A DNA stretch of 64,000 bases from JAEUKH01 sp964447205 (GCA_964447205.1 CAYUSB010000028.1:52364-116363); one strand, 5' to 3'. Shown: positions 39,621 through 49,986, counted from the stretch's first letter. A program made the numbers and translations. Notes: generated by a model from the letters alone, not told the origin.

Positions 39621-40568
39621 ATGGCCGCCGATCCCCACGATAAGTCAGTCCGTCAGTTTCAGTGCCGCAACTACCTTTGGGACGCCTTCGACCAGATGTC
39701 CCACGAGTACGATTGCACGCCGGACTCGCTCATCAATGAAGCGATGCGGCAGTTTGCACACTCTCGCAACCGCGGGGGCCCCTACGTCGAGCAGGCCGAG
39801 CCCATGGAGCCCCTCAACGCCCAGCGGGGCGGGTTCCCCGGGCGTCCGGGCGGGATGCCGCAGGGGGGGATGCAGGGCGGGATGCCCGGCCAGCCCCCCG
39901 GGATGGGAATGCCCGGGATGCGCCCCCCCGGAATGCAGCAGGGCGGGATGCCCGGCCAGCCCCCCGGGATGGGAATGCCCGGGATGCGCCCCCCCGGAAT
40001 GCAAGGGGGAATGCCCGGTCAGCCCCCCGGGATGGCCCCTCCCGGGATGGCCCCCCCCGGCCGCCCCGGGATGCCCCCGATGCAGCCCCCTGGGATGGGA
40101 GCCTCGGTGGCCCCCCGGCTCCCGTCCATGTCCGGCGGCGGGATGCAACAGCCCCAGGGTGCTCCCGGAGGAATGCCCGGGATGGCCCAGCGCCCCCCGC
40201 CCCCGCGCCCGCCGTCGACCACCGGCCCCGGGCCCCTCAATCCCCCCCAACGCCCGCAGCAGGCCCCCGGGCGGAGCTCGACCCAGGGGCGCACCCTCAT
40301 CGCCCTCTTCGAAGGGCAGCAGTACCCCGTCACCAAGGAGGAGTTTGTCATCGGCCGCGGCCAGAAGACCAGCGACCTCACCATCCGCGACTCCAACGTG
40401 TCGCGCCGCCACGCCTGCGTCGTCTTGTACAACGGCCAGTACTGGATCGTCGATCAGCAGAGTACGAATGGCGTAGAATACAACGGCGCCAAGGTCGATC
40501 GCAAGGTGGTCGAAGACGGCGACAGTTACCGTATCTGCGATCACGAGATTCAATTTGTCTATCGCTGA
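39621..40568 (+). CDS. RHH-like N-terminus fused to FHA domain (first paralogue)
   Basis: 315 residues. Residues 8-50 (KSVRQFQCRNYLWDAFDQMSHEYDCTPDSLINEAMRQF) have the strand-helix-helix pattern of ribbon-helix-helix DNA-binding proteins. A long Met/Pro/Gly/Gln linker follows, with a 66-base repeat in the DNA. The C-terminal FHA domain shows VIGRGQ, SRRHA and STNGVEYNG, the phosphothreonine-binding loops. It therefore looks like a phospho-regulated DNA-binding or scaffold protein. It is 18 bases from its paralogue and probably one transcript. Confidence 0.8.
   Translation: MAADPHDKSVRQFQCRNYLWDAFDQMSHEYDCTPDSLINEAMRQFAHSRNRGGPYVEQAEPMEPLNAQRGGFPGRPGGMPQGGMQGGMPGQPPGMGMPGMRPPGMQQGGMPGQPPGMGMPGMRPPGMQGGMPGQPPGMAPPGMAPPGRPGMPPMQPPGMGASVAPRLPSMSGGGMQQPQGAPGGMPGMAQRPPPPRPPSTTGPGPLNPPQRPQQAPGRSSTQGRTLIALFEGQQYPVTKEEFVIGRGQKTSDLTIRDSNVSRRHACVVLYNGQYWIVDQQSTNGVEYNGAKVDRKVVEDGDSYRICDHEIQFVYR
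39875..40003 (+). repeat. 66-bp tandem repeat in the linker
   Basis: Bases 39875-39937 recur exactly at 39941-40003, a 66-base period. They encode the GGMPGQPPGMGMPGMRPPGMQ-type linker segment of the first FHA protein. The repeats keep the frame and suggest recent expansion. Confidence 0.85.
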
Positions 40569-40586
40569 GGGTCAGGGAGAGAGCTG

Positions 40587-41297
40587 ATGACCGACGACCC
40601 CAATCGGAAGAGCATCCGGCAGTTTCAGTGCAGGGATTACCTCTGGGACACCTTTGAGGGGATGTCCCAGGACTTGCAGTGTTCTGTCGATTATCTCATC
40701 AATGAAGCCATGCGGCACTACGCCCGGACCCAGGGCAAGGCAGCCCCGGGGGCGGCCCCCCCGGGGATGGCCCCGACGCCCCCTCCGGGACGCCCGATGC
40801 CTGCTGGTTCGATGCCTCCGGGGCCGATGCCGGGGGGGGCTCCTCCGCGGCCGATGCCCGGGATGCAGGCGCCCGGGCGCGGGGCCGTCCCGATGCCTCC
40901 GGGGGGGCAGAGCGGGCTCGGGTCGCGCCCCATGGCCCCGGGGGGAGGACCGGCCCCGCGGCCTCCGCCCCCCAACATGGGCGGCCGCCCGATGCAGGCC
41001 CAGGCTCCCACCGGGGGGGTCCTCTTCGCGGTGTTCGAGGGGCAGCGGTACCCCATCACCAAGGACGAGTTCTACATCGGCCGCAGCAACAAGAGCTGCG
41101 ACCTGGTGGTGAAAGACCCCAACGTCTCCCGGCAGCACGCCCGGGTCGTACGCCACCAGGGACAGTACTGGATGGTCGACATGGGGAGCACCAACGGGAT
41201 CGAGTACAACACCGGCCGGGTCGAGCGCCGCCCCATCCAGGAGGGCGACCTCTTCCGCATCTGCGACCACGAGATCGCCTTCACCTACCGCGGCTGA
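40587..41297 (+). CDS. RHH-like N-terminus fused to FHA domain (second paralogue)
   Basis: 236 residues, sharing the same plan: strand-helix-helix head (KSIRQFQCRDYLWDTFEGMSQDLQCSVDYLINEAMRHY), Met/Pro/Gly linker, and a C-terminal FHA domain with IGRSNKSCDLVV, SRQHARV and STNGIEYN. The head and FHA resemble the neighbour closely while the linkers differ, consistent with a tandem duplication followed by linker divergence. AGGGAGAGAG precedes ATG 40587. No kinase gene is adjacent. Confidence 0.8.
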   Translation: MTDDPNRKSIRQFQCRDYLWDTFEGMSQDLQCSVDYLINEAMRHYARTQGKAAPGAAPPGMAPTPPPGRPMPAGSMPPGPMPGGAPPRPMPGMQAPGRGAVPMPPGGQSGLGSRPMAPGGGPAPRPPPPNMGGRPMQAQAPTGGVLFAVFEGQRYPITKDEFYIGRSNKSCDLVVKDPNVSRQHARVVRHQGQYWMVDMGSTNGIEYNTGRVERRPIQEGDLFRICDHEIAFTYRG

Positions 41298-41309
41298 CCG
41301 TCAGGCCCG

Positions 41310-41500
41310 GCGGCCCGGTGGCCCTCACCCCCCTCTGTTCTCACGGTACGATGGCCCCCTCTCCCGGGACAAGGGGAGGGAAATGGGTGACCTCACCCAA
41401 TACTGTTCGCACGTCATCCATCGACCCTCTCCCAACTACGGGAGAGGGTGCCATCGCGCAGTAAGAATTGAAGGGATGAGGGCCGCCAGGCCGCCGGGGT
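41310..41500. repeat. Dispersed palindromic repeat element, copy 1
   Basis: The gap between the FHA pair and the next gene contains words such as CCCTCTCCCGG/GGGAGAGGG and a segment (41392-41449) matching the reverse complement of the arm at 63889-63963. A second segment (41338-41391) matches 63871-63925. It is a member of an intergenic repeat family also present at the end of the window. The hairpins may also terminate transcription. No gene is seen in 41298-41523. Confidence 0.7.
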
Positions 41501-41523
41501 AGGACCGCGCTGTGGCGCGGTGC

Positions 41524-44500
41524 TCAGGGCAGGCGCAGGAGGGCCCGCCGGGTGTCGGCGGTGTCGAGGGCCCGGACGCTCTCTGCGAAGGCCGGATAGT
41601 CGGCCACGGAGATGCGCCCGGTGGGCAGACGCACCCGGCGACGCAGACGAAACCCCTGGGTCTCGGCCACCCGCTCCCAGGCGATCGACCAGGTCACCCC
41701 CGGGCCCGCCCCCTCAGTGGGTTGGGGCAGCTCTTCCAGGGTGGCCCCGGGCGGGACGGTCACCGTCAGGTCGAGGGTGGCGTTGACGGGGTCGCCGTTC
41801 CACAAGGGGGTGGTGCGGGTGGGCAGGTCGGCCCAGGTGCGGGCCGCGTCCGCATGGAACATCCCGTCAAAGATGAGCCGCGGCCCCGTCCGGGTGGCCA
41901 TGCCCGGGGCCGTGAAGGTGTACCGAAACACCACGTCGTCGTCGACCCGGGCCGCGCCCTCCACAGCCAGGGACACGAGCGAGGCCCCCGCCACGAGGCC
42001 GCCCACGTAGCCCTCAAACTGCCGCTCGAGGTTGGCCGCGTCGAGGCGACGCAACACCTGCCGGGCCCCGATGGCGGCGAATCCCCGGAGACGCTCCTCG
42101 ACCTCGCCCCGGCCCGATCCGTCCGCGTTGAGCGCGAGGCGCACCGTCAAACTCCGCCCATGCGCGTCCAGATCCAAGGGCGGAACCCTCCCCCTCCGGG
42201 CCCCCTCCACCAGCAGGAGGGCCTCGCCCCCCGCGGAGGCCGGGGGCACGAAGGACAGGGGGGCGTTGTTGTCGGCCGCGGTGACCCAGCGCTCGCCCGA
42301 CTCGGTCTGCACCCGCAGGAGGATCGACTGGAAGGTGTCGTCGTCGGCCAGGTCGCTGGGGGTGCTGTCCGAGCTCCCCTGGCGCACGAGGGCCATGTCG
42401 CAGGGGATGTCCGACAGCTTCGCCAGGTAACACAAGACCCGGGTCCGGTGGCCCGCCCGGGCGGCGAGCATCCGCGGAGCCGACTCGAAGGGCGTGCCCC
42501 CGCCCTCCTGCTGGATGTTGCCGATCACCCAACGGTGCAGGGCCGCGAGGCGGGCGTCGGCCCCCCGGGCCCCGCGGGTCACCTCGCGCACGAGGGAGAG
42601 GGCCTCGGGGTCGGCCACGTCGAGGTCGATGAGGCGGGCCCGCAGGGCGTCGACGAAACGTTCCCAGGTCGCCCCCGACCCGGCCGCCACGCTCGGAACA
42701 AACTCCCGCGTGGCCACGCTCCGTGACTCCGGGGTCATCCGGTCGCTGTGCCGCAGGAGCCAGCGGTGCTGCACGAGGCCCCCGTGCTCGGTCCGCTCGG
42801 GGGCAGGAGCCGCCCCCCGGGGGTCGACCGTCAGGGGCATCCCCCGGGGCGACACCAGCACGTACTCGGTGCGGTCGTACGGGACATCAAACCCACGGAA
42901 ATAGAAGCGGTCGGTGAGAAACCCCCCGGGCGCCACGTCGGTCCCCCCGAGGGTCCGGACGTACTCAAACTCCACGGTGTCCCCGGGGCTCAGGTCGGGC
43001 AGAGAGAGCGACTCCTTGCCCGCGATCTCCTCGGGCTCCAGGACCCGCCCGTCGGGTTTGATCGTACGAATCGCCAGGAGGGTCGCGTTGGCCGGCAGGG
43101 CGAACTCCCCGTAGGCCTCGACCCCCTCGCGGCTCTGCACCCGCACGAGGTTGTGGGTCAGCTCCAGGGCCGACCCGTCGGCGAAGTTACGCCGCACGGT
43201 GTAGTCGAGCACGAGCACCGCCGCGGCGTCGTACCGCCGCCCGGAGGCGTCGAAGTCCCGCAGAACCGCCCGGCCGTCCAGGCGCCACGGGTCGAGGTCC
43301 TCGGCCCCCGCGAGCAGGCTCCGCAGCCGGAAGAGGCCCGTCAGCTCGGCCGGGTTGCGCGCGAGCTCGCGGTCGAGCAGGGCTCGGGCCCGGGCCCTCT
43401 GCCCCGACCCCACCAGGAGATCGGCCAGATCGGCCCGCAGGGTGTCGTCCTCGGGCATGGCCTCGAGCAAGGCCACCCCCCGCCGTACGGCCTCCTCGGT
43501 GTCGCCCCGGGCCCGGGCCAGCTCCATCAGGGAGCGACGCAGGCCGCGTCCCTCGGGGTCGTCCTCGAGGAGCCGGTCGAGCTCGCGGGCGGCCTCGGCG
43601 TACCGGCGCATCCGGGTGTACACCCCGACCCCCGCGTCGGACAGGGCGTCGCAGCGACGGATCTGCTCGGCGAGGTCGGCTTCTTGGGTTCCGTCCCCGT
43701 GGCGTTGGGCCAGGGTGAAGAGCATGCGTACGGGCCAGCATGCCCCCGGGAGCCGGGTCCGGGCCCCCGTCAGGATCGTACGGGCCTCTCCCTCCCAGTT
43801 GCGCTGGAGGAGACGGTCGGCCAGCTCGCTCTCGATCTCGGGGTTGTCGGCGAAGCGCTCCCGGGCCGTACGGAGCATCTGCAGGGCCTCGTCGGCCCGC
43901 TCGTCCTCGCCCGCGAGGCGGGCCAGCTGCAGGGCGGGGAAGTACGCCCGTCCGTCGATCTGTCCGGCCCGCTCGTAGGCCCGTCGGGCCCGGTCGCGGC
44001 CCTGGGACGCGGGCAGAAACGGATCGGCCTGGGCCACCGAGGCCCAAGCCACCAGGGTCGTGGCCGTCGGGGTCGAGGCCGTGGCCAGGGGGCGAAGGAG
44101 CTCGCGGGCGGCGATGGGGTGGCGCCGCGAGAAGGCCAGCTCGGCGAAGGCGTAGCGGGTGAAGGGGTCGCCAAGGCCCCGGGCGGAGGCGTAGGCGTCG
44201 TTGACCGGGTGCTCGGGGGCATCCGTGGGGGGCGGGTCGAGCCGAACCGGCGGGACCCCGTGGGCCCCTCCCTGGGGCGGGGTGTACTGCACGAGGGGGC
44301 GGCCCGTGGGGTCGAGCACGGCGGCCATGACCAGGGGGGAGTGGTAGGGGCTGGCGACCTTGATCCGCAGGGTGTGACGCCCCGCCGCGAGGCGCACGGG
44401 GAGGGTCACCGTCGAGCCCACGGCCCGGGCCCGCGGGTCGACCGTGGTCAGGCGGACCCCATCGAGGAGGACGGCGAAGGCGTTGGGGGACTCGACCCGC

Positions 44501-45327
44501 ACCACGGCCTCGGCGTCGTGGTCGAGGAGGAAGTCGGTGGCCGCATACAGAACCCCCGTCAGGGTCGATCCCCGCCCGAGGTTGGCCGCGCAGCCCCGGG
44601 CCTGAACGGTGTACGGGCTCTGGGCGGGACGTCCCGGGCCGATGTCGTAGCGGGCCGCGAGGGGCCCGGCGTCGTCGGGGGGCAACGGGTCGTCGAAGCG
44701 CAACGAGGGCAAGGGGCCGAAGGGCCCCACCACGGAGAAGGTCGGAACGCAGCCCGCCGCGGTCACGAGGGAGGCCTGGAGGGTGCGGTCTCCGCGCTCG
44801 CGGGCCCAGCGTACGGCCGTCTCGAGGACCTCGAAGGCGGCCCCGGCCCCGAGGTGCCCCGGGTCGGCCCGGACGGCCTCCACGAGGGGGGTGAAGCTCG
44901 CCGCGAAATCGCGGACGTCACCGCGCATCGACACGAGCTTGTTGATGGCGCTCTCGGCCAGGACGGGGCCCAACGGGTCGGGGGTACGACGGGCCCCCTC
45001 GATGGTGGCCACGAGGGCCGTGACGGCCCGCTCGAAGTCGCCGTGTTGGGCCGCAAGAACCCCCTCCCCGAAGCGCACCCGGGGGTCGTGCGGGAGCCGG
45101 GGGCTGAGGGCGAAGAGCTCGGACTCGGCGAAGGCGAGGTCGCCCCCCGAGGCCACCATTTCGCCGAGGGCCCGGTCGCGGCGGGCGAGGAGGTCGTCGG
45201 GGTGCTCTCGGGCCGCGCGGCGAAGGGCTGCGAGGGGGTCGGCGGGGCCCGAGGCTCGAGACCCGGCGCACCCCCCGAGGAGGGCGACGGCCGCGAGGGC
45301 GGGGAGGAGGCGGGGGCGGACGTTCAT
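41524..45327 (-). CDS. Large lipoprotein with TPR-type region and degenerate transglutaminase-like domain
   Basis: 1267 residues. The signal peptide ends in lipobox GGC (LLGGCAGS). It has several TPR-like helix pairs (about residues 35-110 and 420-700), a sugar- or peptide-binding-type beta region, and a C-terminal DUF3857/transglutaminase-like part (VSPRGMPLTVDP, WVIGNIQQEGG, then LAARAGHRTRVLCYLAKLSD). The aligned place of the catalytic Cys (GDCKDK in the upstream neighbour) reads AGHRTR, so this copy appears inactive. Its start codon overlaps the stop of the upstream relative by ATGA. Confidence 0.75.
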   Translation of the reverse strand: MNVRPRLLPALAAVALLGGCAGSRASGPADPLAALRRAAREHPDDLLARRDRALGEMVASGGDLAFAESELFALSPRLPHDPRVRFGEGVLAAQHGDFERAVTALVATIEGARRTPDPLGPVLAESAINKLVSMRGDVRDFAASFTPLVEAVRADPGHLGAGAAFEVLETAVRWARERGDRTLQASLVTAAGCVPTFSVVGPFGPLPSLRFDDPLPPDDAGPLAARYDIGPGRPAQSPYTVQARGCAANLGRGSTLTGVLYAATDFLLDHDAEAVVRVESPNAFAVLLDGVRLTTVDPRARAVGSTVTLPVRLAAGRHTLRIKVASPYHSPLVMAAVLDPTGRPLVQYTPPQGGAHGVPPVRLDPPPTDAPEHPVNDAYASARGLGDPFTRYAFAELAFSRRHPIAARELLRPLATASTPTATTLVAWASVAQADPFLPASQGRDRARRAYERAGQIDGRAYFPALQLARLAGEDERADEALQMLRTARERFADNPEIESELADRLLQRNWEGEARTILTGARTRLPGACWPVRMLFTLAQRHGDGTQEADLAEQIRRCDALSDAGVGVYTRMRRYAEAARELDRLLEDDPEGRGLRRSLMELARARGDTEEAVRRGVALLEAMPEDDTLRADLADLLVGSGQRARARALLDRELARNPAELTGLFRLRSLLAGAEDLDPWRLDGRAVLRDFDASGRRYDAAAVLVLDYTVRRNFADGSALELTHNLVRVQSREGVEAYGEFALPANATLLAIRTIKPDGRVLEPEEIAGKESLSLPDLSPGDTVEFEYVRTLGGTDVAPGGFLTDRFYFRGFDVPYDRTEYVLVSPRGMPLTVDPRGAAPAPERTEHGGLVQHRWLLRHSDRMTPESRSVATREFVPSVAAGSGATWERFVDALRARLIDLDVADPEALSLVREVTRGARGADARLAALHRWVIGNIQQEGGGTPFESAPRMLAARAGHRTRVLCYLAKLSDIPCDMALVRQGSSDSTPSDLADDDTFQSILLRVQTESGERWVTAADNNAPLSFVPPASAGGEALLLVEGARRGRVPPLDLDAHGRSLTVRLALNADGSGRGEVEERLRGFAAIGARQVLRRLDAANLERQFEGYVGGLVAGASLVSLAVEGAARVDDDVVFRYTFTAPGMATRTGPRLIFDGMFHADAARTWADLPTRTTPLWNGDPVNATLDLTVTVPPGATLEELPQPTEGAGPGVTWSIAWERVAETQGFRLRRRVRLPTGRISVADYPAFAESVRALDTADTRRALLRLP

Positions 45328-48300
45328 CGGGGGGACTCGTCGGGGCGAGAGGGCATCCGGACGGTGACCCGGCGCACGAGGGCCTCGTCGACGCTCTGGC
45401 AGAAGGAGCGAAACGCGGGGTACTCCGCCGGGGGGATACGGTCGCGGGTGAGGGTCAGCAGGCGATGGACCCGCAGGGTCTGCCCGGCGGCCTCGACCCG
45501 CAGTTCGAAGCGCCCGAAGGGGCTCTCCAGGGCCACGGCCGGGGGCAGGTCGCTCACGGTGGCTCCCGCGGGCAGGCGCACCGTGCGGGCGTGCTCGACG
45601 CGGCTGGGGATGCCCACAATGAGGTCGTGGGTCCGGGTCGAGCGGGAGGCGTACCGCCGGGTGAGGTCGATGGGCGGGGCGGCCGAGAGGAGGAGGTCGG
45701 CCCCCTGGCGCGTCCCGACCTGGCTCACGGTGGCCTCGTACTCCAGCCGGGCGGGGGCCTCGAGGTCGGTGAGGTCGCCCGTGGTGACGCGGGTCACCCG
45801 CACCCCGGGGTAGCGCTCGCGCAGGAGGTCCTCGACCCGCTCGACCCGGGTGGCCTCGGCCTCGAGCTGCTGCCGCAGGGACGGGGCGTCGGGGCCCTGC
45901 ATCTCCTGGGTGCTCTGGAGGGTCCCGCCTCCGTCGGGGTGGAGGGTGAGGACCGAGGTGATCCGCTGCCAGTTGCGCTCGGGGGTGTACACGGGGGTCC
46001 GCACGAGTCGGGCCTCGCCCCGGCCGTCGACGAGGAGGGCCATGACGCCCTGGTCGCCGGCGGGGAGCTCGTCCATCCCGCTGTGCTGGGCCGTCCCGTC
46101 GAGGAAGATGTCGAGGGAGGGGACGTACGCGATGGCGTGGTCGAAGATGGCCAGGGAGGCGGGCTGGTCGGCCACGGCCCCGTTGGCCCGGGTGCGCAGG
46201 AGCACGAGGGAGGCCTCGATCCCGGCCTCGCGCAGCATGGTGACGATGACGCTCGCCTTGTCTTTGCAGTCGCCAAACCCCCGGGTGCACACCTGCGGCA
46301 CCGCGTACGGCTTGAACCCGTGGATGCCAAACTCCAGGGCCACGTACCGGGTGTGGGTGATGACCCAGTGGTAGATGGCCCGGACCCGGTCGCGGTCGGT
46401 GGTGAGCCCCGCGGTGATCTCCCGCACGACCTGCCGGAGCCGGTCGTCGAGGACGAGCTGGTCGCGCACGAGGCCCCAGTACCAGCGGCCCACGTCGGCC
46501 CAGTCGCGGTAGGTGCTGAGGTGCAGGTAGGCCCCGCGTTCGGTCAGGCCCGGGGCCCGGTCTTCGGGGGGGACCGCGGGGACGTCGTCGGCGGTCCAAC
46601 GTTGGACGCGGGTGTCGCCCTCGACCCGGTCGTCGTGGGTGAGGGCCCGTCCGCCCGGCAGGGTCGTGGCGTGCACGAAGAACGCCCGGTCGGCCGGGGC
46701 CCGGAGCACATACCCGAACCGGGCCCGCGGGACCGCAGCCTGCACGAGCTGGAGGTCGCCGAAGTAGTCGGCGAAGGCGTTGCGAGGCGAGGCGTCGTCG
46801 GTGCGCCAACGCACCTCCACCACGTCCCCGGGGCCGAGGCTGGGGAAGGTCAGGCGTACGATCCGGCTGCTGAAATACATCCGCGTGGCCGGGTCGCTCG
46901 ACACGTTGAACTCCTCCATCTGCGTCCCCTCGTCGACGCTCCCGTCGGGGTGGTAGACGCGGGCCGTCCGGAGCTCGTAGCGCTCGCTGGAGGGGTCGTA
47001 GCGCAGGGTGTACGACCGCCCGTCCCGGGCCCCCTGCTCGTTGACCACCTCGTACACGACCTGACGGAAGGTGCCCGACAGGCCATTGGGGTACACCGTA
47101 CGCACGGTGAGCTCTTGCAGGGCCCGGAGGTTGTACCCGTCGGCGGGGCGCTGGCTGCGCCGGGCGAGGAAGACCTCCGACGACTCGGCCGCGGCCTCGT
47201 CGGGGCGGGCCTGCTGCGGTTCGAGAGAGGCCAGGTGCTGGCGCAGGGTGGCGTCTTGCGGGCGCAGGGCGAGGGCCTGACGCATCGAGACCCTGGCCGC
47301 GTCGTTGCGGCCCAGGCGGGCCTCCAGGGCGGCCCGGGAGGTCCACAGGGACGCCTCGGCGGGGACCATGTCCGTGGCCTGGGCGAGCACGGCCACGGCC
47401 CGGTCGGCGTCCCCGACGCTCTCGAAGAGCTCGGCGGCCTGGTTGTAGACGCTGAGGAGGTCGGGGCGGAGGGTCACGATGCGCTCGGCCAGGGTGCGTA
47501 CGGTGTCGGCGTCTCCGCGGGTGCGGGCGTCGCGGGCGATGGACTCCCACACCTCGACGTCGCCGCCCCGGAGGCGCCCGAGGGCCTGTCGGAGGGTGTT
47601 GGCGAGGCCGTGTTGGGCGGCCCGCTCGGCCATGGCCACCCGGGCCCGCAGGAGTTGGGCGCTGCGAGGAGCCAGGGCCGCGGCGTCCTCCAGGGCCCGG
47701 TGGGCCGCGAAGGGAAACCCGATCCCTTCGAGGCACAGGGCCCGCTCGATGTGGGCCAGGACGTACCCCGGGTCGAGGGCGATGGCCCGCTCGATGAGGC
47801 CGAGGCCCTCCTCGGGGCGGACCCCCACCCGGCGGGCGTGGCCGACGGCCGTCAGGACGTGCGGGTCGTTGGGGCTGAGGGCCAGGGCCCGGCGCAGGGC
47901 CTCCAGGCGGCGGTTTCGCTCGGTGGCGATGTCGGCCAGGAGGAGCCAGCGGGCGGAGGTGGGGGCCTCGCGGGCGGCCTGTTCGGCCAGGTCGGCGGCC
48001 CGGGTGTTGGTGAGGTCGTCGGACTGGGTGAGGTGGATCCAGCGGGCGAGGTCTTCGCGTCCCTGGGCCGTGGCCCGGGGGCCCTCGGCGGCGGCCCGGA
48101 GCGCGGCGAAGACCCCGAGCACGCGCGGCACGGGGAGGGTCGCGGGAGTGGTCGCGGGGGTTGCGGGAGCCGCGGGGGCTGCGGGCAACACGGGGGCTGC
48201 GGCGAGGTCGTCGGTGGGGACGAGGTCGGTGCGGGGGGCTCCCCCGGGGGTGGTCACCCGCAGGTAGAACCCCAGGCCCCGGTCGTCGGAGCAGACCTTG

Positions 48301-49090
48301 AGGAGGACCCGGTTGGCCCCGCGGCGCAATCGGATGGCCACCCCGGCCCGGTCGGGGAAGGCCCGACGTACGGCCAGGTCGCGGTAGACCTCGGCCCCGT
48401 TGACCCAGGCGGCCACGGCCCCGGTGGCCCCGAGCCAGAGGACCCCGGGGGCCTCCTGGCGGGCGGTGAGGGTGGTGTGGGCGTAGGCGCAGGCGTTGAC
48501 GCTCGGGCGCACCACGGGATCGAGGGGGACATACCCGAGGCGGGTGATGGCGGGCAGGGGGCGCCACCCTACGGCCCGTTGGATCCCGTCGTAGCGGGCT
48601 TCGGGCGACAGGGCCTCGCGTCGTGCAGCCTCGGGGGCGAACTCCCGGCCGAAGCCGGCCCGACCCTCGTTGTCGAAGGGGCCCACCACGCTCCAGCGGG
48701 TGATGTACCCGAGGCCCGCCGCGATGGACTCGGACCGGGGCAGGGCCCCGAGGTCGCGCACGATCTCGGCCTGGGCGTGCAGGCTCTGGTCGCGCAGGAG
48801 GGGCAGGATCCCGGGTTGGGCCGCGAGGCGACCGAGCCCCTCGGCCAGGGGGACGGGGTCGACGTGGTCGCGCATCCCCCGCAGGCGCAAGATCGCGAGG
48901 GCCCCGCGGGGGGATTGCCGTTGGGCCGCGGCGTCGCGGAGGTGTTGGGCCGCCCACTCCTCGCCCGTGCGTTGGGCCCGGGCTTCGGGGGCGCAGACCA
49001 ACAGGCCCAGGGTCAGGGCGGCGGAGGAAACGAGGGAGGAGCGGGAGAAGGGTCGACCGGGGCGAGGGAAGTGATAGGTTCCGCGGCCAT
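45324..49090 (-). CDS. Large exported TPR/transglutaminase-like protein, start unresolved
   Basis: About 1240 residues. The signal-peptide-like stretch is RSSLVSSAALTLGLLVCAPEARAQ. A beta region (VGPFDNEGRAGFG), TPR-like helices and a DUF3857/transglutaminase-like domain follow. This copy keeps the Cys (GFGDCKDKASVIV) and the later His (IFDHAIAYVPSLDIFLDGTA). The frame has no ATG, GTG or TTG between the TTG at 49001 and the ATG at 49189, which lies deep inside the divergent prenyltransferase gene. An out-of-frame ATG at 49090 with a GAGGA site upstream would fit if a one-base error lies before about 49050. The downstream gene is coupled by ATGA. Confidence 0.72.
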
Positions 49091-49091
49091 C

Positions 49092-49982
49092 GTGGTCCTC
49101 GTCGGAATCCTCAAGACCATGCGGCCGAAGCAGTGGGTGAAGAACCTCTTCGTCCTCGCACCGGTGGTCTTCGCGAAAAACCTGTTTCATGAGCCGATCC
49201 TGCTCCGGGCCGCGGCGGCCTTCGCGGGGTTTTCCATGTTGGCGGGTGCGGTCTACACCATCAACGACCTCGTCGACGTGGAGGACGACCGCCGCCATCC
49301 GACCAAGTGCCATCGACCCATCGCAGCCGGGAAGGTTCCCGAGGGGGTGGCACGATTCGCGGCGGGGGTCCTGGTGGTGCTCGGGGTGGGGGGCACCCTG
49401 TGGCTCGATGTCCGGGTGGGCCTCGCGGCCCTGTGTTACCTGGTCCTCAACCTCGCCTACTCGCTCAAGCTCAAACAATTCGCCTACCTCGACGTGGGCA
49501 GCATCGCCCTGGGGTTTGTGCTGCGGGTGGTGGCCGGGTCGTACGCGGTGTCGACCGTCGACCAGCCCGTGCGCCCCTCCCTGTACCTCTTGCTGTGCAC
49601 GGCGTTTCTCTCGCTCTTCCTGGGCTTTGGCAAACGCTATCACGAGCTCTCCGTCAACGCCGCGAAGGCCCGCGACGCCCTGCGGTTCTACTCCCTCCAC
49701 GCCCTGCGGGCCGCCCTGTGGGTGACGGCCCTGGCCACGGTGGCCGTGTACCTCGCGTGGACCCTTCGGCCCCCGGAGATCCTCCAGTTTGCCCAGGGTT
49801 ACCTTTGGGCCACCACCCCCTTCGTGCTCGTCGGGATCGGCCGCTTCGTCAAGCTCCTGGGGTCGTCCCAGGGGGAGTCGCCCACCGACGCCATGCTCCG
49901 GGATGTTCCGTTTGTGCTGACGGTGGTGAGCTGGACCCTCCTGGTGGTGGTCATGATCTACCGCCTGCGGCCCACGAGCTGA
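49092..49982 (+). CDS. UbiA-family prenyltransferase, decaprenyl-phosphate phosphoribosyltransferase-like
   Basis: 296 residues from GTG 49092 (or 287 from ATG 49119). It is a membrane enzyme with about nine helices. The prenyl-pyrophosphate/metal motif NDLVDVEDDRRHPTKCHRPIA (NDxxDxxxD) is intact, and the RPKQWVKNLFVLAPVVFA start resembles enzymes that add phosphoribose to polyprenyl phosphate in arabinan or D-arabinose-type pathways. The exact product is uncertain. The stop is 4 bases before plsC. It is divergent from the transglutaminase-like gene with essentially no intergenic space. Confidence 0.85.
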   Translation: MVLVGILKTMRPKQWVKNLFVLAPVVFAKNLFHEPILLRAAAAFAGFSMLAGAVYTINDLVDVEDDRRHPTKCHRPIAAGKVPEGVARFAAGVLVVLGVGGTLWLDVRVGLAALCYLVLNLAYSLKLKQFAYLDVGSIALGFVLRVVAGSYAVSTVDQPVRPSLYLLLCTAFLSLFLGFGKRYHELSVNAAKARDALRFYSLHALRAALWVTALATVAVYLAWTLRPPEILQFAQGYLWATTPFVLVGIGRFVKLLGSSQGESPTDAMLRDVPFVLTVVSWTLLVVVMIYRLRPTS

Positions 49983-49986
49983 CCCC

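Noticed and set aside
41524..48957. A single 2477-residue reading frame on the minus strand
   Set aside because: It is open because of the high GC content. The true gene starts at 45327 with a lipoprotein signal; the upstream part is a shadow of the neighbouring gene in another frame.
45465..49091. Long plus-strand frame running into the prenyltransferase
   Set aside because: The sequence before 49092 is the antisense of the transglutaminase-like gene and has no recognisable domain. Only the UbiA-like part is real.
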